A stretch of DNA of 64,000 bases, from the NCBI RefSeq assembly GCF_000143415.4, contig NW_003314271.1:2671729-2735728 (forward strand), read 5' to 3'. This DNA is from Selaginella moellendorffii (taxonomy: Eukaryota; Streptophyta; Lycopodiopsida; Selaginellales; Selaginellaceae). The translations under genes and the position numbers were made by a program. Shown here in pieces: positions 54,171-64,000 of this stretch (positions are counted from its first letter, which is position 1; each line of letters starts with the position of its first letter). A model generated the notes under the pieces. The model was not told the origin of the DNA. It searched no databases and worked only from the letters and a program-made list of their open reading frames with translations.

Positions 54171-55836
54171 CTACTCCAAAATGTCAACTGGCCAGAGCCT
54201 CTCCCACATAGAAATCTCATCCTTTGATCGTAGCTTCCGGATTCCACCATAGTATCCATCGGTTTCGTTGCCTTCCTCTCGGTGACTCACGCGATCGATC
54301 GGTGTTCGTTTCCACCTCGAGCCACTTGTGAACTGATTGAACACCAGCCATACGGTATCTACAAAAAAGCATTGGACTCTTTAATAAGAATGGCAAAAGA
54401 AAAAGACTCAAAGAGAATCAGAATACTTACTGTCACTCTGGCAAGAACAATGCTGACGACTGCTATTATTCCCGGCGTTGGAACATGAATCAGAGTGACC
54501 AACAATTCCATACCACCAGCCTGCCAGATAGAAAACAAAAACTTGTCTTAAGTTTATATCCGCTCGAGCAAAACAAACAGGAACACATACCGTATGGAAA
54601 TTCCTTGGTTCGTCTCCACTGGACTTCGATGTGATCACCGGGCCTAAGCTCGGCCAAGCAATCCGAGGTGTGTAGATCGTGAGCCGGAGTTTGCACGGGC
54701 GAGGCTCGAACTCTCTCCCAGGATATATCATCCTCCATAACCAGAGCTCGAGGTCCGTGTGGAGGATACCTGACAAAAAAGAATTCGATTCAAGAAAAAT
54801 CACATTTTTGCCGTGAAATTCGCGCAAACAACGCTTACCTCGCACGAAACGAGTCGCTCGAGCGAACGTAGCTGAGCTCCGCATCGTAGCAAGACAAGAG
54901 AAATCCGACATGTCCATTCTGTGGAGGGAAGTAAGCCGTGAGCAAAAGAGAATTCTTTGAAAGAACACGAAGAACACGAACCTCTCGGTTAAAGACTTGG
55001 CCACGAAACCACAAATTCCCGGTCTCCAGCGCCCAGTACCACGCCATGAGCGAATCCGAGGGCCTGGGCGCTTTGCTCCGCAACGCCATCAATCTTTCCC
55101 TGGCCACCGATAGCGGCCACAAGCAAGCGGCCGCGATCGAGGGCCACAAGAGCTTCCACCCGCAATTCGGCCGCTCGCACGCGTTCTTGGCAGCGATCTC
55201 TTGCGCAGTCCTCCCCTTTCTGGGCGACGATTCCAGCACGGGATTGCGGCACCACTCCCTGTATGCCCCTGGACCCGCGATCTCGCCCCATTTCTCGTAC
55301 ACTAGCGACTCCCAGAAATGGCCGCTCTTGCAGCGCTGCCGGAGCTCCTGGCACACGCCGCCCAATCGGAGGAGGCTGTCCGCCGGGAGCCTGGAGAGAA
55401 TGTCGTCCAATGCGAGATCCGGAAGATCGAGAATCGAAGTGGAAGAGGAAGAAGGGCAAGAATCCCCATGAAAATCGCCCTCAGGGAGGCCGGATTGATG
55501 AAGAACCCTCGGCCGCTTGATCAAGAACGCCATGGTCGCGGCGGTAGCAGCGGCAACGGCGGCGTGGATCCGGCGCAGCGATCGCGAAGCCCATGCCGGA
55601 GAGCTCAACCCTATCGATGCCTGGCGCTCGCCTCTGCCCATTGAAACCACGGCCGTCGTGCGGTTGCCGCGCGGCGCCGCGGCGGCAAACGTCCATACCG
55701 CCGCGGCGCACACCGCCGCCGCCGCCCACGCCGCGCGGTAGGCCGCCAATCCCACAAAGGCCGCGCAGCCCAGCGCCAGCGCACCGCGCGGCAGCGGTGC
55801 CTTGCTAGCTTCGCGAAAAATGCCGGGCGGGACCAT
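54171..55836 (-). CDS. plant F-box protein (At2g26850/At2g41170-like)
   Basis: Five exons on the minus strand (55836-54982, 54918-54839, 54769-54591, 54520-54431, 54358-54171) give 463 residues. The F-box is at about 136-170 ([20 protein letters not shown], then [10 protein letters not shown]). The conserved plant C-terminal region follows: [84 protein letters not shown] and [18 protein letters not shown]. Such proteins bind SKP1 and select targets for ubiquitination; the target is unknown. The first 100 residues are Ala-rich and hydrophobic, and a second Met at 102 (MAFLIKRPR) resembles the start of relatives, so the N-terminus is open to question. The 63-bp first intron is stop-free and in frame. 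Confidence 0.88.
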
Positions 55837-57768
55837 TTTCTTTTCCTTCTCTTTTTCTTTTTCTGTTGGAGTCTGCGAGGGAGGGAGGATAGGGGATTCG
55901 CGTCCTTTTATACTGTCTGGCCATGGCTGAGACTCCCGGACGTACGGAAGAGGAAAATGGTAGTTTTTGACCGGCATGAATATGAATGGATGGCTGGCAG
56001 GCAAGCGGCAATTGCGACCGGCGAGCCCAAAATCATAGCATTGTATCACGTGTTTAAATCTAGTGCACACTTATTGTGTGTCTGTGGATGGACGACCGGA
56101 TTTTAAAATTCCCGCGCCCGCCATATTTTAAAAGAGCCGAAAGCGCCGCTTGGTTGGGACGTATGTTCCTCGCAACTCCTCCACTCCACACCACTGGTTT
56201 GAGTTGTGGATGAAAAGCTTTCCTAAAAACTCTGTCTGATAACAGCACGCCTCTGCAATTAGTTGCTGGCCATCCTGGAACAACACCGTCACCAACTTCA
56301 AACGAAACTCTAGATACCATCGTCCCTGCTTCAAGGAGAAGACCTCTCTTATATTCCGCTTCAAAGGAAGACATCTCCTGCGTAAATTATAGCTCCGATG
56401 CCATGCGTGGGCCCTCGTGAGCTTTTTGTTTGGTTTGACAATGTTGAGCGCACCTCTATTTTCTTAGATCTAAGATCTCTCTCTCTGATTGCTGGAGGTG
56501 TTAGGCTGGAGGTGTCAGGGAGATTTTGCTTGCTTGTGTGATCTTGCTTGTTGGTGATGTCTGATTCAGGCACTAATGTTCCTGCAGTCCAAAGGCTGAA
56601 TAGTGTCGGCCATGATAGTCCCGGAAAAATCTCCCAGCGAACCGTCATGTTTGACACGCCTCCAGAGTGGATCAACGTTCAATACAGTTCCAAGTGGGTC
56701 AATCGAACATGATTGCCTACATCACCTTGCATTTTAAATATTCCAGAGTGGACCAGTTAGGTAACTGACATCACCATGCATTTTAAAATTTCCAGAGTGG
56801 ATCAATCAGACAACTTTTCCATGTTCTAGAAGACATGAATTAGAAAAGTTTGCGTGGATTAGAACCTTATTAATTCTAAAGAGTTACTGTCCTGGGAGGA
56901 GCTCCAATACCACTTCATCCGCATGGAGCTTCATACAGGAGATGTGTCCTACCCGATCATCCTGCTCGAGCCTTGATGGAGCTCCTTACATGGAAAAGGA
57001 CGATCAATTAATGTGAAGACCCAGCGGCAGCTTAGCAACCTGCAAACGCAGCTCTAGATGCGAGCTATTGATGACTCCATCAGCCTCATGTACGAGCGAG
57101 ATGAAGGCCGGTGAGCTCAGGAAATGAACGGCAAAGCTTGGCCTTGATCTTGAGGAGACGATTATAGCTCGCAGGCTTTTGAGCAATGGCTGCTGGCAAG
57201 AACAGTGGGAGCCGTCATGTATGCTACCTACCCAACAATCAATCCGATGGGCATGGATCATCATGCCCCCGCTGGGGCTTGCTCGCATACAGATGTGGTA
57301 ATCACCACCTACGTGTTGAGATGGGCGCTGAGTTAGACCTCGCACATCTTCCCGCCCAGATCGAAGATGCCCTCTATGACTGTAGATATATGACCACTTC
57401 TGACAGCAGCTACCATTCCGGCCCTCCTATCCAACATTGATGTTGTGAGGTATCTTTTGGGGATAGAAGAAATCGCAAGCAGCTTCTGGAAGTCAAGGCT
57501 GGGCGAGTTCAAAGAGCGTAGGTAGTGAAAGTAGGTAAATAAACTATCACATGTTGAATATCTGATGTATCAACCCCTAAAGAAAAGTTGCTACATCCAT
57601 AGGGTCAGCGCAGTAGCAAACTTCGCGCGCGCCTTCATGTTTGCTGAAATGCTGTTAAAACCCTAGGGTTAGGGCTCATGTGTTTTTGTCAACGGCGTGC
57701 GAATCTTCATCACAAACGAGCGGATACTTTCGGGCGCGGGCCAGAATCCTGTCGCAACTATCGACAAA
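55837..57768. other. intergenic region, no gene seen
   Basis: The first 200 bp are the F-box promoter and leader, with a CT-rich run (tctttttctttttctg, 55849-55864). From 56100 to 57650 only unconvincing frames occur. A short direct repeat sits at 56662-56810: 'ttccagagtgga.ca' three times and 'catcacc.tgcattttaaa' twice, 49 bp apart. Confidence 0.5.
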
Positions 57769-57769
57769 G

Positions 57770-57778
57770 TGATATAAA
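57770..57778 (+). promoter_or_regulatory. TATA box of chitinase gene 1
   Basis: gatataaaat lies about 60 bp before the ATG at 57832, a normal spacing for a plant core promoter with a short leader. Confidence 0.55.
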
Positions 57779-57831
57779 ATGCGGTCGTCTTCGATCGACC
57801 AGCAGCGAAATCCAGCGAAGAAGAAATCGAT

Positions 57832-58800
57832 ATGGCGGCGCCATTCCCTCTCTTGGCGGCGGTTCTCTTCGTCTTTGGAGCAGCAGCAGCAGCGGCAGCT
57901 TGTGAGACGCCATCGCCAGCTCCAGCTCCATCTCCCGACGCCGATCTTCCGGATTATCCATCCGGGAGGGGAAAGATCGCAGCCTACTGGGGCCAGCACG
58001 ACGGAGAGGATGATCTCGATCAGGTTTGCAGCTCCGGGAAGTACAAGATCGTGATGCTCGCGTTCCTGGCCAGCTTTGGCAACTTCCTGGATCCGGTTCT
58101 CAACTTGGCCAACCATTGCGATCCCTCCAACGGCGGCTGCAAGGCTTACAGCAGCAAGATCAAAGCTTGTCAGGCCAAAGGCGTGCAGATCATCCTCTCC
58201 ATTGGTGGCGGAGCTTCCGGCGGGTACTTGGTCAGCGATGCCGATGCTAGAGATTTTGCGGAGAAGCTCTGGAACAGCTACCTCGGCGGGCACTCCTCGG
58301 ATCGTCCCCTTGGATCGGCAGTGCTGAACGGGATTGATCTGGATATCGAGGGTGGTGGAATCCCGGATCGATATGGAGTGATGGTGAAGAGCTTGCGCAG
58401 CCTCGCTCATGGGTCTGGCAAGAAGAAGCTCGTCGTCACCGCAGCTCCCCAGTGCCCGTTCCCGGATTTGAATCTCGGGACTGCCATCCAGATTCCGGGA
58501 CTCTTTGACTACTTGTTTGTCCAGTTTTACAATAATCCTTGCGGTTATGGTGGCGGTGGAGCTGAGAACTTGCTTGATTCGTGGAAGCAGTGGACTACCG
58601 CGATTCCAACCGCGAAGATCTTCCTGGGGCTTCCGGCTTCTCCTTCCGCGGCAGGCAGTGGGTTTCTCCCTCCGAATGTTTGCAAGTCGAGCGTTCTTCC
58701 GGAGATCAAGCGCTCCAAGAATTATGGTGGTGTCATGTTTTGGTCGGTTTACTATGATCAGCAGGAGCAGTATAGCGAGGCCATTCGTTCCAGTGTGTGA
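57832..58800 (+). CDS. class III chitinase (GH18), copy 1
   Basis: An intron-free gene of 322 residues. The signal peptide (about 1-23) and a short Pro/Ser-rich stretch (PSPAPAPSPDADLPDYPS) precede the GH18 barrel, which starts KIAAYWGQHDGEDDLDQVC. The catalytic strand reads LNGIDLDIEGG: in the family box DxxDxDxE the first Asp is Asn166, while D169, D171 and the acid E173 are kept. QFYNNP and VMFWSVYYD carry the substrate Tyr and the terminal barrel Trp. Six or more Cys pair as in hevamine-type enzymes. It hydrolyses chitin with N-acetyl assistance and acts in the apoplast or vacuole. It is the first of three tandem paralogues on the same strand, with 367 bp to the next. Confidence 0.9.
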   Translation: MAAPFPLLAAVLFVFGAAAAAAACETPSPAPAPSPDADLPDYPSGRGKIAAYWGQHDGEDDLDQVCSSGKYKIVMLAFLASFGNFLDPVLNLANHCDPSNGGCKAYSSKIKACQAKGVQIILSIGGGASGGYLVSDADARDFAEKLWNSYLGGHSSDRPLGSAVLNGIDLDIEGGGIPDRYGVMVKSLRSLAHGSGKKKLVVTAAPQCPFPDLNLGTAIQIPGLFDYLFVQFYNNPCGYGGGGAENLLDSWKQWTTAIPTAKIFLGLPASPSAAGSGFLPPNVCKSSVLPEIKRSKNYGGVMFWSVYYDQQEQYSEAIRSSV

Positions 58801-59167
58801 TCACGCACTGTTCCTCACCACGTACATAAATAGATTGATTCCTCCATTGTTTTGAATTCGAGTCACTGTTTAGCTATTTCATTCGTGGCATTCCCTTCTT
58901 GTGTAGCTATTCAAGTTCACTGTTGCTTGGAACACGCTTTGTATCTGATCAAGCAAGAACATGACAAGAGAAAGTGGTCACCAAGGAATGGATTAAAATG
59001 TAAGAGCCAAGAAACTCTGAGACATCCAAGTAGTACAAGCTACTCTGTCATTTGTGATGAAGTTAGAGCTGAATTGAGCACCTTAAAAGGCACCCTGATT
59101 CATCCTCCTTGCAACACATCATAATCCTCCAAAGCATCTTAGCTAGCTTGATCGACCGATAACTTCC

Positions 59168-60103
59168 ATGGCTTTCCTCGCAGGAAAAGCAACATTCCTT
59201 GTGATAGTCTTAGCAGCAGCAGCGACAATAGCAGCCGCTTCTTCTCCTCGCAGATTGCGTAGCAAATCAAGAGATGGAGGGATCGTCTCCTACTGGGGCC
59301 AGTTCGGGCAAGAGGGCCCCTTGGACAAAGTTTGCGCGAGTGGGAACTACGAGATCATCAACATCGCGTTCCTTAATGAGTTTGGAAACTTCCGGCAGCC
59401 CGTGCTGAATCTGGCAGGCCACTGCGACGCCACCACCTCGGATGGCTGCGCCGCCGTGGGCGGTCAAATCAAGTCGTGCCAGTCAATGGGGGTCAAAGTC
59501 TTGCTCTCGATCGGCGGCGCCAGCGGTTCCGCCCTATTGGTGAGCGAGGCCGACGCTGCCAATCTCGCCCACCAATTGTTTGACAGTTTTCTCGGCGGTG
59601 AATCCTCGTATAAGCCTTTAGGCGACGCTGTTCTTGATGGAATCGATCTGGACATTGAGTCGGGCAAGACCCCGAAGCTATACGCATCGATGGTCCGCCA
59701 TCTTCGCACCATTGCCGGGAGATCCAAGATTATCGTCGCTGCTGCTCCTCAGTGCCCGTTTCCGGACGAGAACCTCGGCTCGGCGCTCAAGGTTCCGGGG
59801 CTGTTTGATTTGATCTTCGTCCAGTTTTACAACAATCCCCCCTGCGCGTTCGATGGCAGCGATAGCAAGAAGCTCCTGGATTCTTGGAAGCAGTGGACGT
59901 CGTCGATCCCCATGGCGAAGTTCTACCTGGGATTGCCGGCCTCTCGCGCCGCCGCTGGATCGGGCTTCCTTCCAGCAAATGTGGCCAGATCCAGCGTGCT
60001 TCCCGTCATCAAATCGACTCGCAACTACGGTGGAATCATGCTGTGGGCTGTTTTCTTCGATCAGCAAGAGTCGTATAGCGATTCCATCCTGTCCAGCGTC
60101 TAG
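59168..60103 (+). CDS. class III chitinase (GH18), copy 2
   Basis: An intron-free gene of 311 residues. Signal peptide about 1-24, then a short basic stretch ([13 protein letters not shown]) and the barrel from [18 protein letters not shown]. The DxxDxDxE box is complete ([11 protein letters not shown]; catalytic E164). [32 protein letters not shown] and [11 protein letters not shown] match hevamine-type chitinases/lysozymes. It is closer to copy 3 than to copy 1: both have CASxNYEI, LNEFGNF, LAGHCD and QIKSCQS. A ttaaaagg box near 59080 may serve as TATA. No sign of decay. Confidence 0.92.
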   Translation: MAFLAGKATFLVIVLAAAATIAAASSPRRLRSKSRDGGIVSYWGQFGQEGPLDKVCASGNYEIINIAFLNEFGNFRQPVLNLAGHCDATTSDGCAAVGGQIKSCQSMGVKVLLSIGGASGSALLVSEADAANLAHQLFDSFLGGESSYKPLGDAVLDGIDLDIESGKTPKLYASMVRHLRTIAGRSKIIVAAAPQCPFPDENLGSALKVPGLFDLIFVQFYNNPPCAFDGSDSKKLLDSWKQWTSSIPMAKFYLGLPASRAAAGSGFLPANVARSSVLPVIKSTRNYGGIMLWAVFFDQQESYSDSILSSV

Positions 60104-60336
60104 ACCACGCTAGATTTGAGATTTCAAATAAGAATCTTTAGATGTATTCTTCTCAATGTCTTTAGCGCGCGAAAATGCCTTAAAAAAATGGTGAAGGATT
60201 CTTCGAGTGAAGTGAAGTGCAAGGATGGTCGCTTCTGTCACGTATGAAAATGCTGGATTGCTAGGATGGATTTAAACGAGCTCGTCGCAAACATCGCTAT
60301 AGTATCACATCCTTCTTCTCGATATATAATCGAGCT

Positions 60337-61446
60337 ATGACAAAGATGTTTGCTGTGATTCTAGCTCTAGCATTGGGGGCAGCAGTGGCAAACTTCGCCC
60401 AAGCCCAAGATGGTTCGTGCTCTTCTTCGAAGCCATGCCCACCGGGATACTGTTGTAGCAAATGGAACTACTGCGGCCAAGGCTCGGAATACTGCGGCAA
60501 TACTCCACCGGCACCACCATACGGAGGAACACCGCCTCCTCATCCATCGCCATCGCATCCATCTCCGCCCCATCACCCAAGTCCGCCGAGCCCCCCATCT
60601 CCATCCCACCCGGGCGGGAAAGGCAAGATCGCGGCTTACTGGGGACAGAATGGAAATGAAGGTCCTCTGGACAAGGTTTGCGCGAGCGACAACTACGAGA
60701 TCATCCTCCTCTCCTTCCTCAACGAGTTCGGCAACTTCCAGCGCCCGATGCTCAATCTCGCCGGCCACTGCGATCCATACTCCCACGGCTGCACTGTTCT
60801 AAGCGGTCAAATCAAGTCGTGCCAGTCAAGCGGGGTCAAAGTCTTGCTGTCGCTCGGCGGTGGCGACTCTCCCGGGAGATTGGTGAGCGATGCCGACGCC
60901 GCCGATCTCGCCAAGCGATTGTGGGCGAGCTTCCTCGGCGGGGATTCCTCGGACAGGCCCTTGGGCGACGCTGTTCTTGACGGGATCGATCTGGACGTGG
61001 AGTCGGGCGCCACCCCAGAGTTATACGCCGGGCTCGTTCGCCACCTTCGCAGCATTGCCGGGAGCTCCAAGGTTTTGGTGTCTGCCGCGCCGCAGTGCCC
61101 CTTCCCGGATGCAAATCTCGGCTCCGCGGTGCAAACTCCTGGATTGTTTGATTTCATCTTCGTGCAGTTCTACAACAATCCCCCCTGCGCATATGTTGAT
61201 GGCGACGATGGAAAGCTCCTGGATTCTTGGAAGCAGTGGTCTTCGTCGATTCCCAGCGCGAAGATCTATCTGGGATTGCCGGCGTCTCCGAGCGCTGCCG
61301 GGTCCGGGTTTCTTCCGGCTCATGTCGCGACGTCGAGCGTCTTGCCGGAGATCAAGTCATCTCACAACTATGGTGGAGTGATGCTTTGGTCGGTGTTTTA
61401 CGATCAGCAAGAGTCTTACAGCGAGTCCATCCAGTCCAGTGTTTAA
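60337..61446 (+). CDS. class III chitinase with hevein-type CBM18 and Pro-rich linker, copy 3
   Basis: An intron-free gene of 369 residues. A signal peptide (about 1-23) is followed by a hevein-like chitin-binding domain at 28-53 (CSSSKPCPPGYCCSKWNYCG, then GSEYCG). It has six Cys and the aromatic residues W43, Y45 and Y52 that would contact sugar. A Pro/Ser/His linker (54-95) leads to a GH18 barrel from [19 protein letters not shown]. The DxxDxDxE box is complete (LDGIDLDVESG; E222). Plant hevein domains are usually joined to GH19 enzymes, so hevein plus GH18 is an unusual order. Two starts are possible, Met1 (60337) and Met4 (60346). A tatataat box lies only about 10 bp upstream (60322-60329), so the true core promoter or start may differ. 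Confidence 0.92.
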   Translation: MTKMFAVILALALGAAVANFAQAQDGSCSSSKPCPPGYCCSKWNYCGQGSEYCGNTPPAPPYGGTPPPHPSPSHPSPPHHPSPPSPPSPSHPGGKGKIAAYWGQNGNEGPLDKVCASDNYEIILLSFLNEFGNFQRPMLNLAGHCDPYSHGCTVLSGQIKSCQSSGVKVLLSLGGGDSPGRLVSDADAADLAKRLWASFLGGDSSDRPLGDAVLDGIDLDVESGATPELYAGLVRHLRSIAGSSKVLVSAAPQCPFPDANLGSAVQTPGLFDFIFVQFYNNPPCAYVDGDDGKLLDSWKQWSSSIPSAKIYLGLPASPSAAGSGFLPAHVATSSVLPEIKSSHNYGGVMLWSVFYDQQESYSESIQSSV

Positions 61447-61753
61447 TCGCCTCTCTTTCGTATCTAATACATACATTGTTTTCTCTTTGATCGTGGCTCA
61501 TCGCCCAGAAAGGAAGGAAGTATAAAAAGAATGTGAGGGAGATTATCCCTTGGAATTTTCTTGTCAAAGTGATCCATAGAAACAACGTATGGTGGAAATT
61601 ATGCGTTGTGGAGGACTGGAAACCTCGTTTTTAACCTAGGTAAAGGAAGAAAGATAGGGCAGAAAGAGTGGCATCATGGGCGAGCTAACGCTAGGCGGGG
61701 ATCGTTGTCGCTCGCTATTCATCCACCAGTCCAATTAGGGTTTTAACAGAGGA

Positions 61754-63525
61754 ATGGCCGCGGCCATGGCGGCGGTGGCCGCTCCATCCGCGGCGGTCGC
61801 CAGGGCGCTGGAGGGCGACGCGGCGGCAGTGGCGCGATTTGCATCGCCAGGTATTTCGTGGGGGAGTGCGCTGCTCAAGCACAGAGCGGGGGATTCTCCG
61901 CGTTCTTGGCGTGGGAAGAGGTCCGGGAGGAGTGCATTCTCGGTGTGCTTGCTGCATGGGCTCGGGGGATTCTGGGATTCCTCCGATTCGGATTTCTCGG
62001 CGAAGAAAACCTACAATCCAGAGGTGGGAATCTCTCTCTAGGCAATCGGAGCTACTTTCTTATCTCTTCGTTTTGGTTTTTCTTCTTTGCAGAAGGACAA
62101 AGCGTTTCTTCTTAGCATGGTGGAGCAAATCGAGCCTCTAGACGTGAGTAGCATTAGCAAAGACGCGTCGGCTGATAGCATGGATGCGATGAAGAGGACC
62201 ATCTCTGGAATGCTTGGGCTACTACCGTCGGACCAGTTCAAAGTCACGATTGAAGCTTACAGAGAACCACTCGCAAAGCTCCTTGTGTCTTCGATGATGA
62301 CTGGGTAAGGCTTGGCTGTTTTTCTTCTTTGAAGATTCTCTCAGAGTCGTGTGTGATTCTCTTAACTCCTTTTCTTTTGTCTATTTTTTTCGCTCCATAG
62401 GTACACCCTCAGGAATGCCGAGTACAGGCTCTGCTTGCAAAGAAGTCTACAGCTCTCCGAGGAAGACCTTGCGAGCACGTCAGTTGCAAGTGACGTGAAA
62501 GAAAAAAAGTCACAAGACTTGGAGGACAGCCGTGCCTGTGATGCTTCGGACGAGACCGTTGGAGAGGGGAGTTGCAGTGACTCTTCGGTCTCGGAAGAAG
62601 TGGAGGCTTTGAACCTGCCTGGGAATCTGGGTTCCCTATCACGAGAAGCGCAGGATTACGTTAGCCATATACAGGCAAAAATGCTAGCGATGGAGAAGGT
62701 AATACTTCGTTTGGTTCTTCTTTTATGTAACTCTAATCTTGCAAATTCAGGAGCTCGAGGATTGCAAACGAGCTAAAACTGCACTGGAGATGGAGAAGCT
62801 TGTCGGGGATGAAAAGAACGACCTCCTTGACTACTTGAGATCTCTGGAACCAGACAAGGTCTGTGTTCCAAAAAGACCACATTGTCCCTTACGTTGATTG
62901 ACTGTTGTTTTCTTTCATCTTTCAGGTTGCCGAGCTCTCGCACCCGGCCTCTAAAGATGTGGAAGAGGTGATCCAGAAAGTAATCGACGGGCTGCTCAAT
63001 GGCCTGTGCAAGTCGAGACAATCAAAGCCACCGCCGCAGCTCAACGGTGGCGGATCCCCGCCGTCGAGTTCCATTTCAAGCCCGTGGAACAAGAGCAGCA
63101 GCTCGGCCGAGATGTTTGCGAACAACTTACCCCTGAAGTTCCAGTCGACGGCAACAGCAACCCGCGACTACCTCGCCCGACTCCTCTTCTGGTGCGTATC
63201 TCGTGCTTATTAACGTGTGATTTTGCAAGGAGTTTTGTCGAGGCCACCGTGCAGCGTTTGATACGAAACTGTGAATACCCAAGGTAAGGAAGGCATTCCT
63301 TTCAAAGCGAAATGGTGCTGTGTGGTGGCTACTCGGCTCCTGACACTTTCTAACATTGTCTAGTCTAGAGTTTTTTTTCTTACAGTTCTTTGCTTCCATG
63401 GATTCTAACGAGCATAATCGTGTGCTTGCAGGTGTATGCTCATGGGGCATCACATTCGCGGGCTGGAGTACCGGATGGAACTGAGCCACGCGCTCAGTTT
63501 GACAGGAGCTAGCGTGGAGGATTGA
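61754..63525 (+). CDS. DUF760 protein, probably plastid-targeted
   Basis: Six exons (61754-62023, 62093-62304, 62401-62698, 62751-62858, 62926-63191, 63432-63525) give 415 residues. The first 70 residues are Ala/Arg/Ser-rich with few acids, like a chloroplast transit peptide. DUF760 has two halves. The first is about 95-185 (DSMDAMKRTISGMLGLLPSD, then LAKLLVSSMMTGYTLRNAEY); the C-terminal half is ATRDYLARLLFWCMLMGHHI, then RGLEYRMELS. Between them is an acidic linker and a short coiled coil (about 245-295). Arabidopsis relatives (At3g17800 group) are UV-B and light-responsive plastid proteins of unknown function. The last intron (240 bp) contains an open 57-bp block (63219-63275) bounded by ag and gt that could be an alternative exon, but skipping it gives the conserved LLFW-CML join. 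Confidence 0.82.
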
Positions 63526-64000
63526 AAAAAGGAGATCAATCAGTCTGGCAAACCAGCGAAAACAAATCAAAGCGAAGATCAAAGTGAAAGAACTCACGCA
63601 AGAGCTCGAGGAAGAACAAGGCTGTAAATTTAAGCGAAGGTGCTTGTTGTAGATTACAAACAAAAAATAATTTTTGCGTTCCTTCACGTTTGTAAGTCTT
63701 TCGAGCACGGAGATAAAGAACGTACTATCTTGAGCGGTCATTGTTTTCGTTTCTTCCTTTTGAGCCTTTTGGTTGGCTAGTTGTTGGACCAGCAGCCTTA
63801 TCCACGAATTTGTACATACGAGTACGAGTGACGTTTTCCTCGCGTATATATGTATAGAAAACGCAGTCGCTTTTGATCCACTTACGCTTCACTGCACGGC
63901 CAATGGATCAAAGCTTGGAAACTTGGAAAACTCCATAGCCAAAACCTTACCTTTCTAGAAGGGGTTTCTGGCTTTCACGCTCCCGCTCGCGTTCACTCAC
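63526..64000. other. downstream region, no gene seen
   Basis: 3' untranslated and intergenic DNA after the DUF760 gene. No frame or RNA gene supported before the window ends. Confidence 0.5.

Noticed and set aside
54835-56070. Longer F-box start at 56070
   Set aside because: The extra 78 residues run through the promoter and leader (CT-rich run) and the frame there is not conserved-looking; the ATG at 55836 is preferred.
56361-57440. Several 80-113-codon frames between the F-box and chitinase genes
   Set aside because: No family features, poor codon use and overlapping frames on both strands.
57676-58410. 244-codon minus-strand frame over chitinase copy 1
   Set aside because: Antisense to a clear GH18 gene, with no family features.
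63219-63275. Extra exon in the DUF760 gene
   Set aside because: It has ag/gt borders, but including it breaks the conserved LLFW-CMLMGHH join; kept only as a possible alternative exon.

Overview
The window is nuclear DNA of a land plant and looks most like a lycophyte of the Selaginella moellendorffii type. The genes are GC-richer, compact and split by very short GT-AG introns (about 45-250 bp). Neighbouring genes sit 70-400 bp apart, and the families are plant ones: P-class PPR, class III chitinase, LysM-GPI, farnesylcysteine lyase, folate transporter, DUF760. Gene islands alternate with AT-rich tracts and layered transposons. The organism assignment is inference from style and families. Nothing bacterial, no CRISPR array and no organellar segment was seen.

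Layout. 1-8440: eroded gene-like pieces, a truncated Ty3/gypsy pol with one LTR-like end, then AT-rich DNA holding a foldback element with inverted repeats of about 210 bp. 8481-19382: gene island with a cation/calcium exchanger (+), an SMP-30/strictosidine-synthase-like propeller (-), farnesylcysteine lyase (+), a tyrosine-type aminotransferase (-), a small unknown protein (-) and a LysM GPI-anchored protein (-). 19606-20104: run of N. 20105-38365: transposon nest. A chromodomain-type Ty3/gypsy element lies on the minus strand between two LTRs (21445-21803 and 36754-37108) with a matching 5-bp target duplication. It was later opened by about 10 kb of other repeats and by a 570-bp hAT-like element in gag. 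Inside the nest is an intact two-exon gene for a secreted cysteine-rich peptide (32880-33303).

38366-46644: second gene island with a 1039-residue PPR protein, two tRNA-Ser genes (anticodons AGA and CGA), a folate-transporter-like carrier (11 exons, -), a U1-type zinc-finger protein and a Gnk2/DUF26 secreted protein. 46650-53010: AT-rich DNA and a decayed DNA transposon, itself split by a complete hAT copy (49726-52266) with an 8-bp target duplication. 53116-63525: third gene island with a divergent PP2C, an F-box protein, three tandem GH18 class III chitinases (the third carries a hevein-type chitin-binding domain and a proline-rich linker) and a DUF760 protein.

The genes do not form one pathway. 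Several are defence- or wall-related: the chitinases, the Gnk2 protein, the LysM-GPI protein and the cysteine-rich peptide. The most unusual items are the CBM18-GH18 fusion, the cysteine-rich peptide gene buried in the transposon nest, and the nested transposons, whose insertion sites can be read from target duplications and an empty-site paralogue.
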